Assembly: GCA_003133425.1 (NCBI GenBank) | Contig: PKXI01000211.1 | Span: forward strand, 249-35,053 | Direction of reading: 5' to 3' | Source of the DNA: Acidobacteriaceae bacterium | Lineage (GTDB): Bacteria; Acidobacteriota; Terriglobia; Terriglobales; Acidobacteriaceae | Length of the DNA stretch: 34,805 bases | Part shown: positions 15,647-24,187 of the stretch, one piece after another | Layout: the number at the start of each line of letters is the position of its first letter | How positions within the stretch are numbered: the first letter of the stretch is position 1 | Made by a program: the position numbers and the translations under genes | The notes under the pieces: generated by a model | Databases searched by the model: none | What the model was told of the DNA's origin: nothing | The model's input: the letters and a program-made list of their open reading frames with translations, nothing else

Positions 15647-16177
15647 TTGAATTCAAATGCCAACAAGACCAAAATGACTTGGCACAGCTATCTCCTTGCC
15701 CCCGCAGTCCTTCTGGTGTTCCTCTCCATTGCAGATAGCAACAGGAGTCGCACTGAGGCCGCGGCGATGGGCAATCCACAAAAGATTGAGGATGCGCGAA
15801 CGGTGATGCAACTCTCCGTTCAGAAGGTCGATTCAGTCAAGGAGGTCAAGTACCCCTGGGGCTGGATTCGGTGGATCATGAACTCCGAGTTGGATCCCGG
15901 GGCATCCCAGACCTTCGGCATCGTGCAGATCGATGCTGGAAAGCGTAACCAGTTGCATAAGCATCCCAACTGCGAAGAACTGCTCTACGTTCTATCAGGG
16001 TCGTTTGAAAGCGTCGCGGGAGACAAAAAGGTCGTTATGCATGCAGGGGACATCATCCGGATTCCAGCCAACGTTCCGCACCAGGGAATCAACAATACGA
16101 ACGAGCCGATGCGCGCGGTAATCTCCTATAGCTCGGGCGTGCGGCAGATCGTGACACTTGAAGGCCAAACAGAATAA
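15647..16177 (+). CDS. Exported or anchored cupin-domain protein
   Basis: A 176-residue protein with an N-terminal hydrophobic segment (YLLAPAVLLVFLSIADS) and a single cupin domain. The metal-binding cupin motif 1 reads HKHPNCEELLYVLSGSFE and motif 2 reads GDIIRIPANVPHQGIN. A TTG at 15647 stands 4 bases behind a GAGGAGG box and is used as start; ATG 15674 would give a shorter protein with the same signal segment. Small cupins in sugar-acid operons are often lyases, isomerases or sensors of sugar acids, but nothing here fixes the function. It follows the glxR relic by 42 bases and probably closes the operon that starts at 9475. Confidence 0.8.
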   Translation: MNSNANKTKMTWHSYLLAPAVLLVFLSIADSNRSRTEAAAMGNPQKIEDARTVMQLSVQKVDSVKEVKYPWGWIRWIMNSELDPGASQTFGIVQIDAGKRNQLHKHPNCEELLYVLSGSFESVAGDKKVVMHAGDIIRIPANVPHQGINNTNEPMRAVISYSSGVRQIVTLEGQTE

Positions 16178-16378
16178 GGGGATTTCGACTCAAGAAAAAC
16201 AGCCGCGCATGCTCGGCTAATCCACTGAACTCCGGGGGCCCATCACCGCGATGACCACGTCAGCGTGTAAACAAGCCGTAAGAGCCTATTGTGCATCTCT
16301 GGCTGTCGATGCCACGAGCGGCTCCATCTATGTTTCTTTTCAATGTTTTACAGATGTTCCGGCCTATCTGGAATATCA

Positions 16379-16408
16379 AACATCAGACAAGATGATGGTC
16401 ATACATTT
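16379..16408. promoter_or_regulatory. Tandem operator-like motifs upstream of the receptor promoter
   Basis: AACATCAG (16379-16386) repeats the half-site found three times at 9267-9295 beside the first FadR-type regulator. Eight bases later ATGGTCATAC (16395-16404) is identical to ten bases of the perfect operator AATGGTCATACCATT at 28770-28784, and 12 of 15 aligned positions agree. Both lie just upstream of the -35 box at 16414. Confidence 0.5.
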
Positions 16409-16413
16409 TTCCC

Positions 16414-16443
16414 TTGACAGCTCTAAAATTGCACTGCTAGCAT
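16414..16443 (+). promoter_or_regulatory. Sigma-70 promoter of the receptor gene
   Basis: A perfect -35 TTGACA (16414-16419) and after 18 bases TAGCAT (16438-16443, 4 of 6 for the -10). The start codon of the receptor is 118 bases downstream, leaving room for a leader with the palindrome at 16460. Confidence 0.6.
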
Positions 16444-16459
16444 TCCCTCGCTTGAGGTG

Positions 16460-16473
16460 GGAAACCGTTTTCC
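16460..16473. promoter_or_regulatory. LacI-family-type palindrome
   Basis: GGAAACCGTTTTCC is a near-perfect palindrome with a central CG, the usual form of LacI/GalR-family operators. It lies about 10-20 bases past the predicted transcription start, a good place for repression. No LacI-family gene is in the window. Confidence 0.4.
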
Positions 16474-16561
16474 GCTTGAGCATTTTCCTCGGCATGCGGC
16501 ACCAAAGAGACCATCAAAGGTTGGCCGCCGAGCAGCACTAGGTAACTTAAGGAGGTTTTAA

Positions 16562-19500
16562 GTGCACAACTACGCGTGGAAGAAATCGCTGTATGCTCTG
16601 TCTCTTATCGGCGCCTGTCTGCTGACCGGCGCAATGGCATTTGCACAGCTTCAGGCGGGACGCATTGTGGGACAGGTCTTTGATCCGCAACATGCCGCTG
16701 TCCCTGGAGCAACTATCACCGTCACAAATTCCGCTACGAATCTTTCTGAGACCGTCAAGACAGATGCTTCGGGCAATTACGTCGTGACTCCCCTCAATCC
16801 GGGAACGTACTCAGTGAGTGTGAGCGCCCAGGGATTCGAGACAATGGTTCGAAGCGGAATCGACCTCACTGTCGGCCAAGCGGCAGAGGTGGACCTGAAT
16901 CTGCGCGTTGGCGCGGCAAATACCAAGGTGGAAGTAACCGCTGAGGGTCCGATTCTGGAGACACAATCCGGTTCCTTGAACATGACCGTCACTAATACGC
17001 AAGTTGAAAGTCTTCCCCTCAATGGCAGACAGTTTACCCAACTTGCCGAACTCTCGCCCGGCGTAGCTCCCCTGGCGGCTTCGGGGAACACGCAGAATGT
17101 CCGTCCCGAAAGTTTGAATGGAAACGTGTTCGACGGAATCAGCGGACAGGAATCGGACTTCCTACTCGATGGCGGCGACATTACCGCGCATCACGAAGGC
17201 GGCACTCAGATCATGACGTCGATCGATGCCACGCAGGAATACAACGTTGAATCGAGTCCTTATTCCGCTGAATACACAGGGGTCGGCGCCGCCTTCAATA
17301 CCACCACGAAATCTGGGGGGGACAAATTCCACGGCGACCTTTTCGAATTTGTGCGCAACCAGGACACTGACGCAAGGGGCTTTTTTGCGCTGACCATACC
17401 CGAGCTCAAGCGTAACCAATTCGGCGGGACAATCGGCGGCCCGCTGTCTGTGCCAAAACTTTACAACGGAAAGAACAAGACCTTTTTCTTCGCAAGCTAT
17501 GAAGGCAACAGGCAGGTGCAGGGCCTCACTTCCAATGTTCCCGTACCCACAGCGGCGCAACTGGGGGGCGACTTCAGTGCACCTGGTCTGCATACAATTT
17601 ACGATCCCACGACCACCACGGGGTCCGGAACCCGCACGCAGTTTTTGGGCAACAAGATTCCTTCGGGTGAGATATCCTCGGTCGCAACATATTTCAACAA
17701 GCTCATTCCGTCGCCCAATTCGGCAAACGGGCTCAACTACATTTCGAATCCAGTTCAGTATTATCGCTACGACAACTTCATGTTGCGCGTGGATCAGGTC
17801 ATTCACAACACCAACAGGGTATTCGCCAGGTACAGCACGGATCGTAACCGAGAGAACGACGCTTCTCCGTTTCCTGCTTTGGGATCCGCATATCTTGAAG
17901 GGCCCGCGACGGACTTCGAAATATCCCTCACCAGTTCAATTGGACCGCATATCGTCAACGAGGCGCTCTACAACGAGCTTCCAGGGCAGTATCGGGGCTT
18001 TGCCTTATTGAATGGTCAGGGCGTCGCAATGGACCAGGCTGCGGGCATCAACCCCTCCACCCTGGCTGGGCTCATAAGTCCCGGAGCCGGGACGTTCCCA
18101 ATTTTTGGCCTGACAAACTATCTTAACAGTGACTTGACCGGGCAATTTGGCGACGGCCGCCCCAAAGGTCAGAACAGATACATCTATGAATGGGTTGACA
18201 ACCTTACATGGGAAAGAGGGCGCCATCTTATCAAGGTGGGAGCCATGATCGAAGATAACAAAACTTTGCTCTTCGACTCGCGCACCTCAGACGGGCAGTT
18301 CAATTTCACAGGGGCAGAGACTTCAAATAAAGGCGCCTCCGGAACCGGAGACGGTTTTGCCGACTGGTTGCTGGGGTATCCGGCAAACGCGACACGTGGT
18401 AATTATCCGAACTTCTGGGGCGGCTCTGGAACCTTCTGGGAATTTTATGGCCAGGACGACTGGCGGGCAACGGAAAAGCTGACGATCACAGCGGGCTTGC
18501 GCTACCAATATATGCCCTGGCTGACGCCTTATCTCGGACAAGGGGCAACGTTTGATCCCACCCAGGCCAAACCTGTGATCGTTTCAAGCAGCACAAGTTC
18601 CGTCAATCTGAACGCACAACCCGACGCCGCCGTGGGCGTCGCGATTTTCGGAAGTTTGATTCAGACAACGAGCACTGCGGGTCTCCCGCTTACGGTCACG
18701 AACGTCAGCAAGGATCTGCTTGGGCCGCGCCTCGGGTTCAGCTGGCGGCCTTTCGGAGAGAAGACCGTTATTCGCGGGGGCATCGGCCAGTACTACCAGA
18801 TTGAGAGTACCAACCTGCGTTTGAACTTCAACTTTATTCCATTCAGTTTCACCCAAACCGTCAATGCCACGGCAAACGTTGTCCCGACGCAGACCACGTC
18901 GAACTTCTTCCTGAACCAGGCATTCGGCGCCGGAATGACGCCGGCTAATACGCCAGTATCCTGGTCTCCGCTACCCGAGCGCGCGAAAATGGCAAGCAAT
19001 GCGCACTGGAGCTTCGGCTTTGAGCAGCAGCTTCCTGGCGGTATCGTGCTTGACGCGAATTACGTTGGCACATCGGGCAGGCATCTGCCGGGCACTCTCA
19101 ACGTCAACGATCCCACGCCGGCTACAGGGGCCATTCAAGCCCGGCGTCCTTATACCAACTTCGGAACGATTAATTACAACAATCAGGACGCGTCCGCCAT
19201 CTACCACTCCTTCCAGGCCGCAGTCCACAAGCGGATGTCGAATGGGCTCTGGTACACGCTGTCGTACACATTCGAAAAGGAAATTGACCATGGCCAGCAA
19301 GTCGAAATGGGAGGAGACGGCTACATGGCGAGATATGTGGACGCCTCCAACATTCCGCAAATCCTGACGGTTGCCCTGGGATACAGCCTGCCCTTTGGGC
19401 GCGGTAAACAATTTCTGAACACGGCAAATCCGGCTGTGAATGCCATCCTGGGGGGTTGGCAGTTCCAGACCATCAGCAACTTCCGCAGTGGAGTTCCCTG

Positions 19501-19894
19501 GACCCCCACTATTTCCACCGACGTAGCGAACATCGGGGTAACCCCCCAACACCCGAATGTGGTAGCCGCAGGCGGATGCGCCAGCACGGGTTCGCTAACC
19601 AAGGCCTACAATCCAGCCGCCTATGCCGTTCCCGCGCAATACACGTATGGCAATTCAGGCTTAAACGTTTGCTATAGCGATAATCACCAGTCGGTTGATG
19701 CGTCTCTCTCCAAAGACTTCAACGTCACGGAAGGCACGAAATTCCAGTTCCGCTTCGAGGCGTTCAACGTCCCCAACCTGACCGACTTCTCGGCCCCGAG
19801 CAATACCAATATCGATTCCTCCTCGTACGGATCGATAACCAGCATCTCCAACACCCCGAGGCAGTTGCAGTTTGCTTTGAAGTATGTGTTCTAA
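16562..19894 (+). CDS. Oar-like TonB-dependent receptor
   Basis: A 1110-residue outer-membrane receptor. A signal peptide (ending AMAFAQ) is followed by a carboxypeptidase-regulatory-like beta sandwich (about 33-115: GRIVGQVFDPQHAAVPGA, GNYVVTPLNPGTYSV), a plug-like region (about 130-245: ESLPLNGRQFTQLAELSPG, DFLLDGGD) and a long beta-barrel ending in the aromatic C-terminus LQFALKYVF. This architecture is abundant in Acidobacteriota and is used to take up large or complexed substrates, probably oligosaccharides here, since GH3, GH39 and GH43 genes follow. GTG 16562 is the start: an excellent AAGGAGGT box precedes it. Regulation is suggested by the promoter and operator motifs upstream, and a terminator-like hairpin follows. 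Confidence 0.9.
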   Translation: MHNYAWKKSLYALSLIGACLLTGAMAFAQLQAGRIVGQVFDPQHAAVPGATITVTNSATNLSETVKTDASGNYVVTPLNPGTYSVSVSAQGFETMVRSGIDLTVGQAAEVDLNLRVGAANTKVEVTAEGPILETQSGSLNMTVTNTQVESLPLNGRQFTQLAELSPGVAPLAASGNTQNVRPESLNGNVFDGISGQESDFLLDGGDITAHHEGGTQIMTSIDATQEYNVESSPYSAEYTGVGAAFNTTTKSGGDKFHGDLFEFVRNQDTDARGFFALTIPELKRNQFGGTIGGPLSVPKLYNGKNKTFFFASYEGNRQVQGLTSNVPVPTAAQLGGDFSAPGLHTIYDPTTTTGSGTRTQFLGNKIPSGEISSVATYFNKLIPSPNSANGLNYISNPVQYYRYDNFMLRVDQVIHNTNRVFARYSTDRNRENDASPFPALGSAYLEGPATDFEISLTSSIGPHIVNEALYNELPGQYRGFALLNGQGVAMDQAAGINPSTLAGLISPGAGTFPIFGLTNYLNSDLTGQFGDGRPKGQNRYIYEWVDNLTWERGRHLIKVGAMIEDNKTLLFDSRTSDGQFNFTGAETSNKGASGTGDGFADWLLGYPANATRGNYPNFWGGSGTFWEFYGQDDWRATEKLTITAGLRYQYMPWLTPYLGQGATFDPTQAKPVIVSSSTSSVNLNAQPDAAVGVAIFGSLIQTTSTAGLPLTVTNVSKDLLGPRLGFSWRPFGEKTVIRGGIGQYYQIESTNLRLNFNFIPFSFTQTVNATANVVPTQTTSNFFLNQAFGAGMTPANTPVSWSPLPERAKMASNAHWSFGFEQQLPGGIVLDANYVGTSGRHLPGTLNVNDPTPATGAIQARRPYTNFGTINYNNQDASAIYHSFQAAVHKRMSNGLWYTLSYTFEKEIDHGQQVEMGGDGYMARYVDASNIPQILTVALGYSLPFGRGKQFLNTANPAVNAILGGWQFQTISNFRSGVPWTPTISTDVANIGVTPQHPNVVAAGGCASTGSLTKAYNPAAYAVPAQYTYGNSGLNVCYSDNHQSVDASLSKDFNVTEGTKFQFRFEAFNVPNLTDFSAPSNTNIDSSSYGSITSISNTPRQLQFALKYVF

Positions 19895-19917
19895 CTGTCA
19901 TTGAGATAAGACTCCAC

Positions 19918-19970
19918 GTCCCATCCTTGCAGCAGATCCACCCTGCGGCAGGGATGGGACCTCCCGTTTT
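19918..19970 (+). terminator. Hairpin with T-run after the receptor gene
   Basis: GTCCCATCCTTGC (19918-19930) pairs with GCAGGGATGGGAC (19948-19960), 13 bp with one wobble, and GTTTT follows at 19966-19970. It can lower readthrough from the receptor gene into the GH genes. The arms belong to the CCCAYCCTT palindrome family also seen at 4448 and 8150. Confidence 0.65.
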
Positions 19971-20022
19971 GCTTCAATCACTGCCCGCAGGGTCAATAAC
20001 CATCAATTCAGGAGACAAGACC

Positions 20023-22314
20023 ATGAAGAGAGTTGCTTCGGGCATCCTAGCCCTTATGTTCGGCCTGCCAATCTGGATGAGCGCACAATCTGTCTATCTC
20101 GATCCATCTCAGCCGATCGGCAAACGAGTCGACGACCTGATTCATCAGCTCACTCCCGCTGAGAAAACTTCGCTGCTGAGTACGACTGCACCAGCCATCG
20201 AGCGATTGAAGATACCGGCGATGAACGGCTGGAACCAAAGCCTGCACGGAATTGTGTGGAGCCAACCGACAACCATGTTTCCTGTGCCTATCAGCATGGC
20301 GGCAACTTTTGATCCTGCGTTGATTCACGATGTAGCGGGGGCGATTGCCGACGAGGGCAGGGCTGTTTATAACTACTGGCACACCGTCCCCGGCACCGTT
20401 GAACCGCAGATGGGCGGCATGGCCGTGACCGTTACCGCGGATGGGAAAAGAATCGCACACAACGGGCTCGTCTATCGCTCGCCGGTAATCAACATGGACC
20501 GCGATCCGCGCTGGGGCAGGATATGGGAGACATTCGGCGAGGATCCTCTGCTGGCATCGCGGATCACCGTTGCCTACGTGCAGGGAACGCAGGGGAACGA
20601 CCCGAAATACCTGGAGCTGGCCGCCACGCTCAAGCACTACGCCGCATATGACGATGAGAGAGACCGCATCAAGACTGGCAACGATCAGGTAAGCGACCGC
20701 ATGATGCGCGACTTTTACATGCCGCAATTCAAAGCCGGCATCATGGCTGGAAAAGCAGTTTCCATCATGTCCTCATACAACGGCATCAACGGCATGCCAA
20801 ACGTTGAGAACAAACTGCTGCTTACCGATATCCTGCGCGATGAATGGAAGTTCGATGGATTTGTGGTTCCCGATAGCGGCGCCGTGCAAAATCTTGTGGG
20901 TGCCTACAAAAAGTACCCGACACTCGAGATAGCTTCTGCGAAGACCATTCTTGCCGGCAGCGATCTGGATGACGGGTCCTATGCCGTGGCACTCCCCAAA
21001 GCGTTGGCGCAAGGTCTGCTTTCAGAGAAGGATATTGACCAGTCATTGCGCAGAGTGTTGAATGTGCGGTTTCGTCTCGGAGAGTTCGATCCGCCGGAGA
21101 TGGTTCCTTACAGCAAGCTTGGTGCGGATGTAATTGACTCGCCCGCGCACAGGAAGTTAGCGTTGCGCACGGCACAGGAATCGATTGTGCTGCTGTCGAA
21201 CGAGAAGCACCTTTTGCCGCTGGACAAGAGCAAGATTCAAACCGTCGCGGTAATTGGGCCGTTCGCCGATTATGCGCAGACGGGGCCTAACTACACAGGA
21301 CAGTATTCGAAGTTTGTAAAGCCGCTGGAAGGCATTCAGGGAAAACTTGGACAGGGGACGAAGGTGCTTTACGCTCGCGGAAGCGGGATTATGGAAACCG
21401 ACAATCCTGAAGCCAGCGTCGCCGAGGCAGTTTCGGCAGCAAAGCAAGCGGACGTAGCGATCATGTTCGTGGGGACCAATCAGTTGCTGGAACGGGAAGG
21501 GCTGGACCGCGAATTCCTCAACCTGCCACCGGTTCAGTTGACGCTGGTGCAAAAGGTTATGGAAGCCAATCCTAAGACGGTGATTGTCCTGCTCAACGGT
21601 GGTCCCGTCTCGCTTGCACCACCTTATGCAGGAGGAGGACAGCGCTCACAAGCCATGAGCTTCCCCACCGTCCTCGATATGTTCTGGGCCGGGGAGGAAG
21701 GCGGAACTGCAATTGCCGACGTATTATTTGGCGACTACAACCCAAGCGGCAGACTGCCTTATACCGTGTACGCTTCAGAGCGAAACCTTCCGCCTATGAC
21801 CGAATACGACATTAGCAAGGGATTTACGTATATGTACCTCGACGCAAAACCCGTCTTTGCGTTCGGCCGCGGACTGAGTTATACGACCTTCGATTACAGC
21901 AATCTAAAAACCTCGGCCGCCCAGATAGCGAGTGATGGATCCGTACAAGTGAGCGTGGACGTCCAGAACTCCGGCACTCGCGCCGGCGATGAGGTAGTGC
22001 AGTTATACGTGCACAACAACGACTCCAGCGCGAGTCAGCCGAAAGAACAGTTGCAGGGTTTTGAGCGAATCAGCCTGAATCCTGGAGAAAAGAAGACTGT
22101 GAGTTTCTCGCTGCCAGTTGAGCAACTATCGTTTTGGGACACAAACAAGCGAGCGTTCGTGGTAAATCCGGGGGCGTTTGACGTTATGGTCGGGAGCTCT
22201 TCGGACGATATCCGCGATAAGGGCACCTTCACGGTAACAACGGCAGGCCAATGGCCTGCCAGCGAGCTAACTACGCGAGCGTCGGACGGCAATTACGCCA
22301 CCGTGCGGAGATGA
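20023..22314 (+). CDS. Exported GH3 beta-glycosidase (xylosidase/glucosidase type)
   Basis: A 763-residue glycoside hydrolase family 3 enzyme with a signal peptide (MKRVASGILALMFGLPIWMSAQ). The N-terminal barrel shows VYRSPVINMDRDPRWGR and the catalytic nucleophile Asp284 in GFVVPDSGAV, where Pro stands in place of the common Ser. The second domain has VAVIGPFAD and REGLDREFLNLP, whose Glu is the likely acid/base. A fibronectin-III-like domain closes the protein (about 655-745, EVVQLYVHNN, KEQLQGFERISLNPGE). Family members remove terminal xylose, arabinose or glucose; the neighbours favour xylo-oligosaccharides. ATG 20023 has a GGAG box 8 bases before it. It may be read with the GH39 gene after 129 bases. 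Confidence 0.92.
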   Translation: MKRVASGILALMFGLPIWMSAQSVYLDPSQPIGKRVDDLIHQLTPAEKTSLLSTTAPAIERLKIPAMNGWNQSLHGIVWSQPTTMFPVPISMAATFDPALIHDVAGAIADEGRAVYNYWHTVPGTVEPQMGGMAVTVTADGKRIAHNGLVYRSPVINMDRDPRWGRIWETFGEDPLLASRITVAYVQGTQGNDPKYLELAATLKHYAAYDDERDRIKTGNDQVSDRMMRDFYMPQFKAGIMAGKAVSIMSSYNGINGMPNVENKLLLTDILRDEWKFDGFVVPDSGAVQNLVGAYKKYPTLEIASAKTILAGSDLDDGSYAVALPKALAQGLLSEKDIDQSLRRVLNVRFRLGEFDPPEMVPYSKLGADVIDSPAHRKLALRTAQESIVLLSNEKHLLPLDKSKIQTVAVIGPFADYAQTGPNYTGQYSKFVKPLEGIQGKLGQGTKVLYARGSGIMETDNPEASVAEAVSAAKQADVAIMFVGTNQLLEREGLDREFLNLPPVQLTLVQKVMEANPKTVIVLLNGGPVSLAPPYAGGGQRSQAMSFPTVLDMFWAGEEGGTAIADVLFGDYNPSGRLPYTVYASERNLPPMTEYDISKGFTYMYLDAKPVFAFGRGLSYTTFDYSNLKTSAAQIASDGSVQVSVDVQNSGTRAGDEVVQLYVHNNDSSASQPKEQLQGFERISLNPGEKKTVSFSLPVEQLSFWDTNKRAFVVNPGAFDVMVGSSSDDIRDKGTFTVTTAGQWPASELTTRASDGNYATVRR

Positions 22315-22443
22315 ACGCAAATGCGCTTGCAGGCAGTAAGAATGACTTACTAACCGACTATCTAACCAACGATAGGAGAAGTGACGGCCGCCAACTACAG
22401 TTCAACGCGGCAGCCATAATCTCGGCTCCAGGGAGAAATAGGA

Positions 22444-24123
22444 ATGAAAATGCGTAAGTTTGGATGCATTTTGAGCTCTGCCATTTTAGCGATCGCGTGC
22501 CATGCACAAACACAGGTAAGCGTGAATGTGGAATTGTCGAAGCCGCAGGGCGCCTACAAGCCGATCTACAGCTGGTTCGGTTTCGACGAATCAAACTACG
22601 GTGCTATGAAATATGGCACGCAGCTGATGAAGGAGTTGCACGACCTGAGCCCGGCGCCGGTCTACATCCGCGCGCATCATCTTCTCACGTCGGGTAACGG
22701 AATTCCTGAACTCAAGTGGAGTTCATCGAACGTCTTCACCCTCGACCAGAATGGCAAGCCGGTCTATGACTTCACCATCACAGACCAGACATTCGACGCA
22801 TACAAGAACGCCGGTGTACGGCCGATGGTGGAACTCGGCTTTATGCCGAAGGATCTCGCCTCAACAGTTCCGGGGATCACCGAGTATCAGCTTCATTATC
22901 CCAAGCCCACCATGGGAGGATCAGTCAACAATCCGCCCAAGGACTACAAGATGTGGGGCGAGTTGGCACGCAAGTACACTGAGCACCTTGTTCAGCGCTA
23001 CGGGCGGGAGCAGGTGAGTACGTGGTACTTCGAGGTGTGGAACGAGCCGGACATCATGTACTGGCACGGAACGCCGGCCGAGTACTTCAAGCTCTATGAC
23101 TATGCGGTGGCGGGCGTCCGCGCTGCACTGCCCAACGCAATTGTTGGCGGACCGGCAAGCACCGGACCGGCAAACGAAAAAGCCTCCGCCTTTCTGAATG
23201 ACTTCCTGAAGCATTGCCAGAACGACAAGAGCGCGGCAGACGGCAAGCCGGTACCGCTCGACTTCATCTCGTTCCATCCCAAGGGTCGGCCAGCTCTCGT
23301 CGATGGACATGTGCGCATGGGACTCTCCGACGAAATGAAGTCGGCTGAAAATGGTTTTCAAATTGTTGCGAAATATCCGAAATTCATTCATGTGCCGATC
23401 ATCCTGAGCGAGGCCGACCCCGAGGGTTGCGCCGGCTGTTCGATGAAGGTGAATCCTGCAAACGCCTACCGGAACGGGCCGCTCTATGCCTCGTATACGG
23501 CAGCGGCCATGAAGGCACTGATCGACCTGGAGGATGCGTCCAAGGTGAACCTGATCTCGATGCTCTCTTGGTCGTTCGAGTTCGAGGGCAAGGATTACTT
23601 CGAGGGATTCCGCACGCTGGCAACCAATGGAGTCGACAAGCCTGTGTTGAACGTCTTCCGCATGGCCGGCCTTATGTCCGGCGAGCGCGTGACGACGAGC
23701 AGCACTGGGCGCGTTCCAGTCAAGGACATCGTGAACGCAGGCGTGCGGCAGACGCCGGACGTCGACGCCTTCGCGACCAAGGCGGCACACGAAGCGGCTA
23801 TCATGCTGTGGAACTACCATGACGATGATGTGTCCGCTCCCGATGCGGATGTGCAGGTTACGGTTACGGGAATTCCGGTCGGCGTGAAAAAGGTGCTGCT
23901 GCAGCACTACCGGATCGATCAATCGCACAGCAATTCTTACACCGTTTGGCAGAAGATGGGCTCTCCGCAATCTCCGACTGCCGAGCAGTATGCGCAACTC
24001 AAGGCCGCGGGACAGTTGGAGCTTCTCACCTCTCCTGAATGGCTCGACGTGAGCAATGGCAAGGTGACAATTGCTACCAGTCTGCCCAGGCAGGCCACAT
24101 CACTCATGCATTTGAAGTGGTAG
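22444..24123 (+). CDS. Exported GH39 beta-xylosidase-like enzyme
   Basis: A 559-residue retaining glycosidase of family 39 with a signal peptide (CILSSAILAIACHAQ). The acid/base Glu201 lies in the clan motif YFEVWNEPDIMYW and the nucleophile Glu323 in PIILSEADPEGCAGC. The unusual CAGC pair right after the nucleophile could form a disulfide. The C-terminal part (about 415-555) is an all-beta domain as usual for the family. Known GH39 enzymes cleave xylo-oligosaccharides or iduronides; the GH3/GH43 context favours xylan breakdown. A GGAG box stands near the ATG. The next gene starts 64 bases after the stop, consistent with one operon. Confidence 0.9.
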   Translation: MKMRKFGCILSSAILAIACHAQTQVSVNVELSKPQGAYKPIYSWFGFDESNYGAMKYGTQLMKELHDLSPAPVYIRAHHLLTSGNGIPELKWSSSNVFTLDQNGKPVYDFTITDQTFDAYKNAGVRPMVELGFMPKDLASTVPGITEYQLHYPKPTMGGSVNNPPKDYKMWGELARKYTEHLVQRYGREQVSTWYFEVWNEPDIMYWHGTPAEYFKLYDYAVAGVRAALPNAIVGGPASTGPANEKASAFLNDFLKHCQNDKSAADGKPVPLDFISFHPKGRPALVDGHVRMGLSDEMKSAENGFQIVAKYPKFIHVPIILSEADPEGCAGCSMKVNPANAYRNGPLYASYTAAAMKALIDLEDASKVNLISMLSWSFEFEGKDYFEGFRTLATNGVDKPVLNVFRMAGLMSGERVTTSSTGRVPVKDIVNAGVRQTPDVDAFATKAAHEAAIMLWNYHDDDVSAPDADVQVTVTGIPVGVKKVLLQHYRIDQSHSNSYTVWQKMGSPQSPTAEQYAQLKAAGQLELLTSPEWLDVSNGKVTIATSLPRQATSLMHLKW

Positions 24124-24187
24124 TTAGGGCGCCACTCTTAGAACCATGGTCCGCATAACTAAAACTCGTATCGCTTGGAGGGGCTCG

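Larger units (their letters stand above)
16178..16561. other. Regulatory region in front of the receptor gene
   Basis: 384 bases holding a good promoter (16414-16443), an AACATCAG half-site (16379-16386), a near-copy of the second regulator's operator (16394-16408) and a LacI-type palindrome (16460-16473). The open frame at 16251-16541 runs straight through these sites and has no family pattern, so it is not called as a gene. Confidence 0.6.

Noticed and set aside
16251..16541. A 96-codon open frame in front of the receptor gene
   Set aside because: It runs through a good promoter and several operator-like sites, has no family pattern and no ribosome-binding site.
22921..23997. A 358-codon minus-strand frame opposite the GH39 gene
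   Set aside because: It overlaps a gene with complete catalytic motifs and is Arg/His-rich without any domain.
24143..24151. ACCATGGT as a further regulator site before the second GH3 gene
   Set aside because: It lacks the three-base spacer and flanks of the 28770 operator, and an 8-base palindrome is common by chance.
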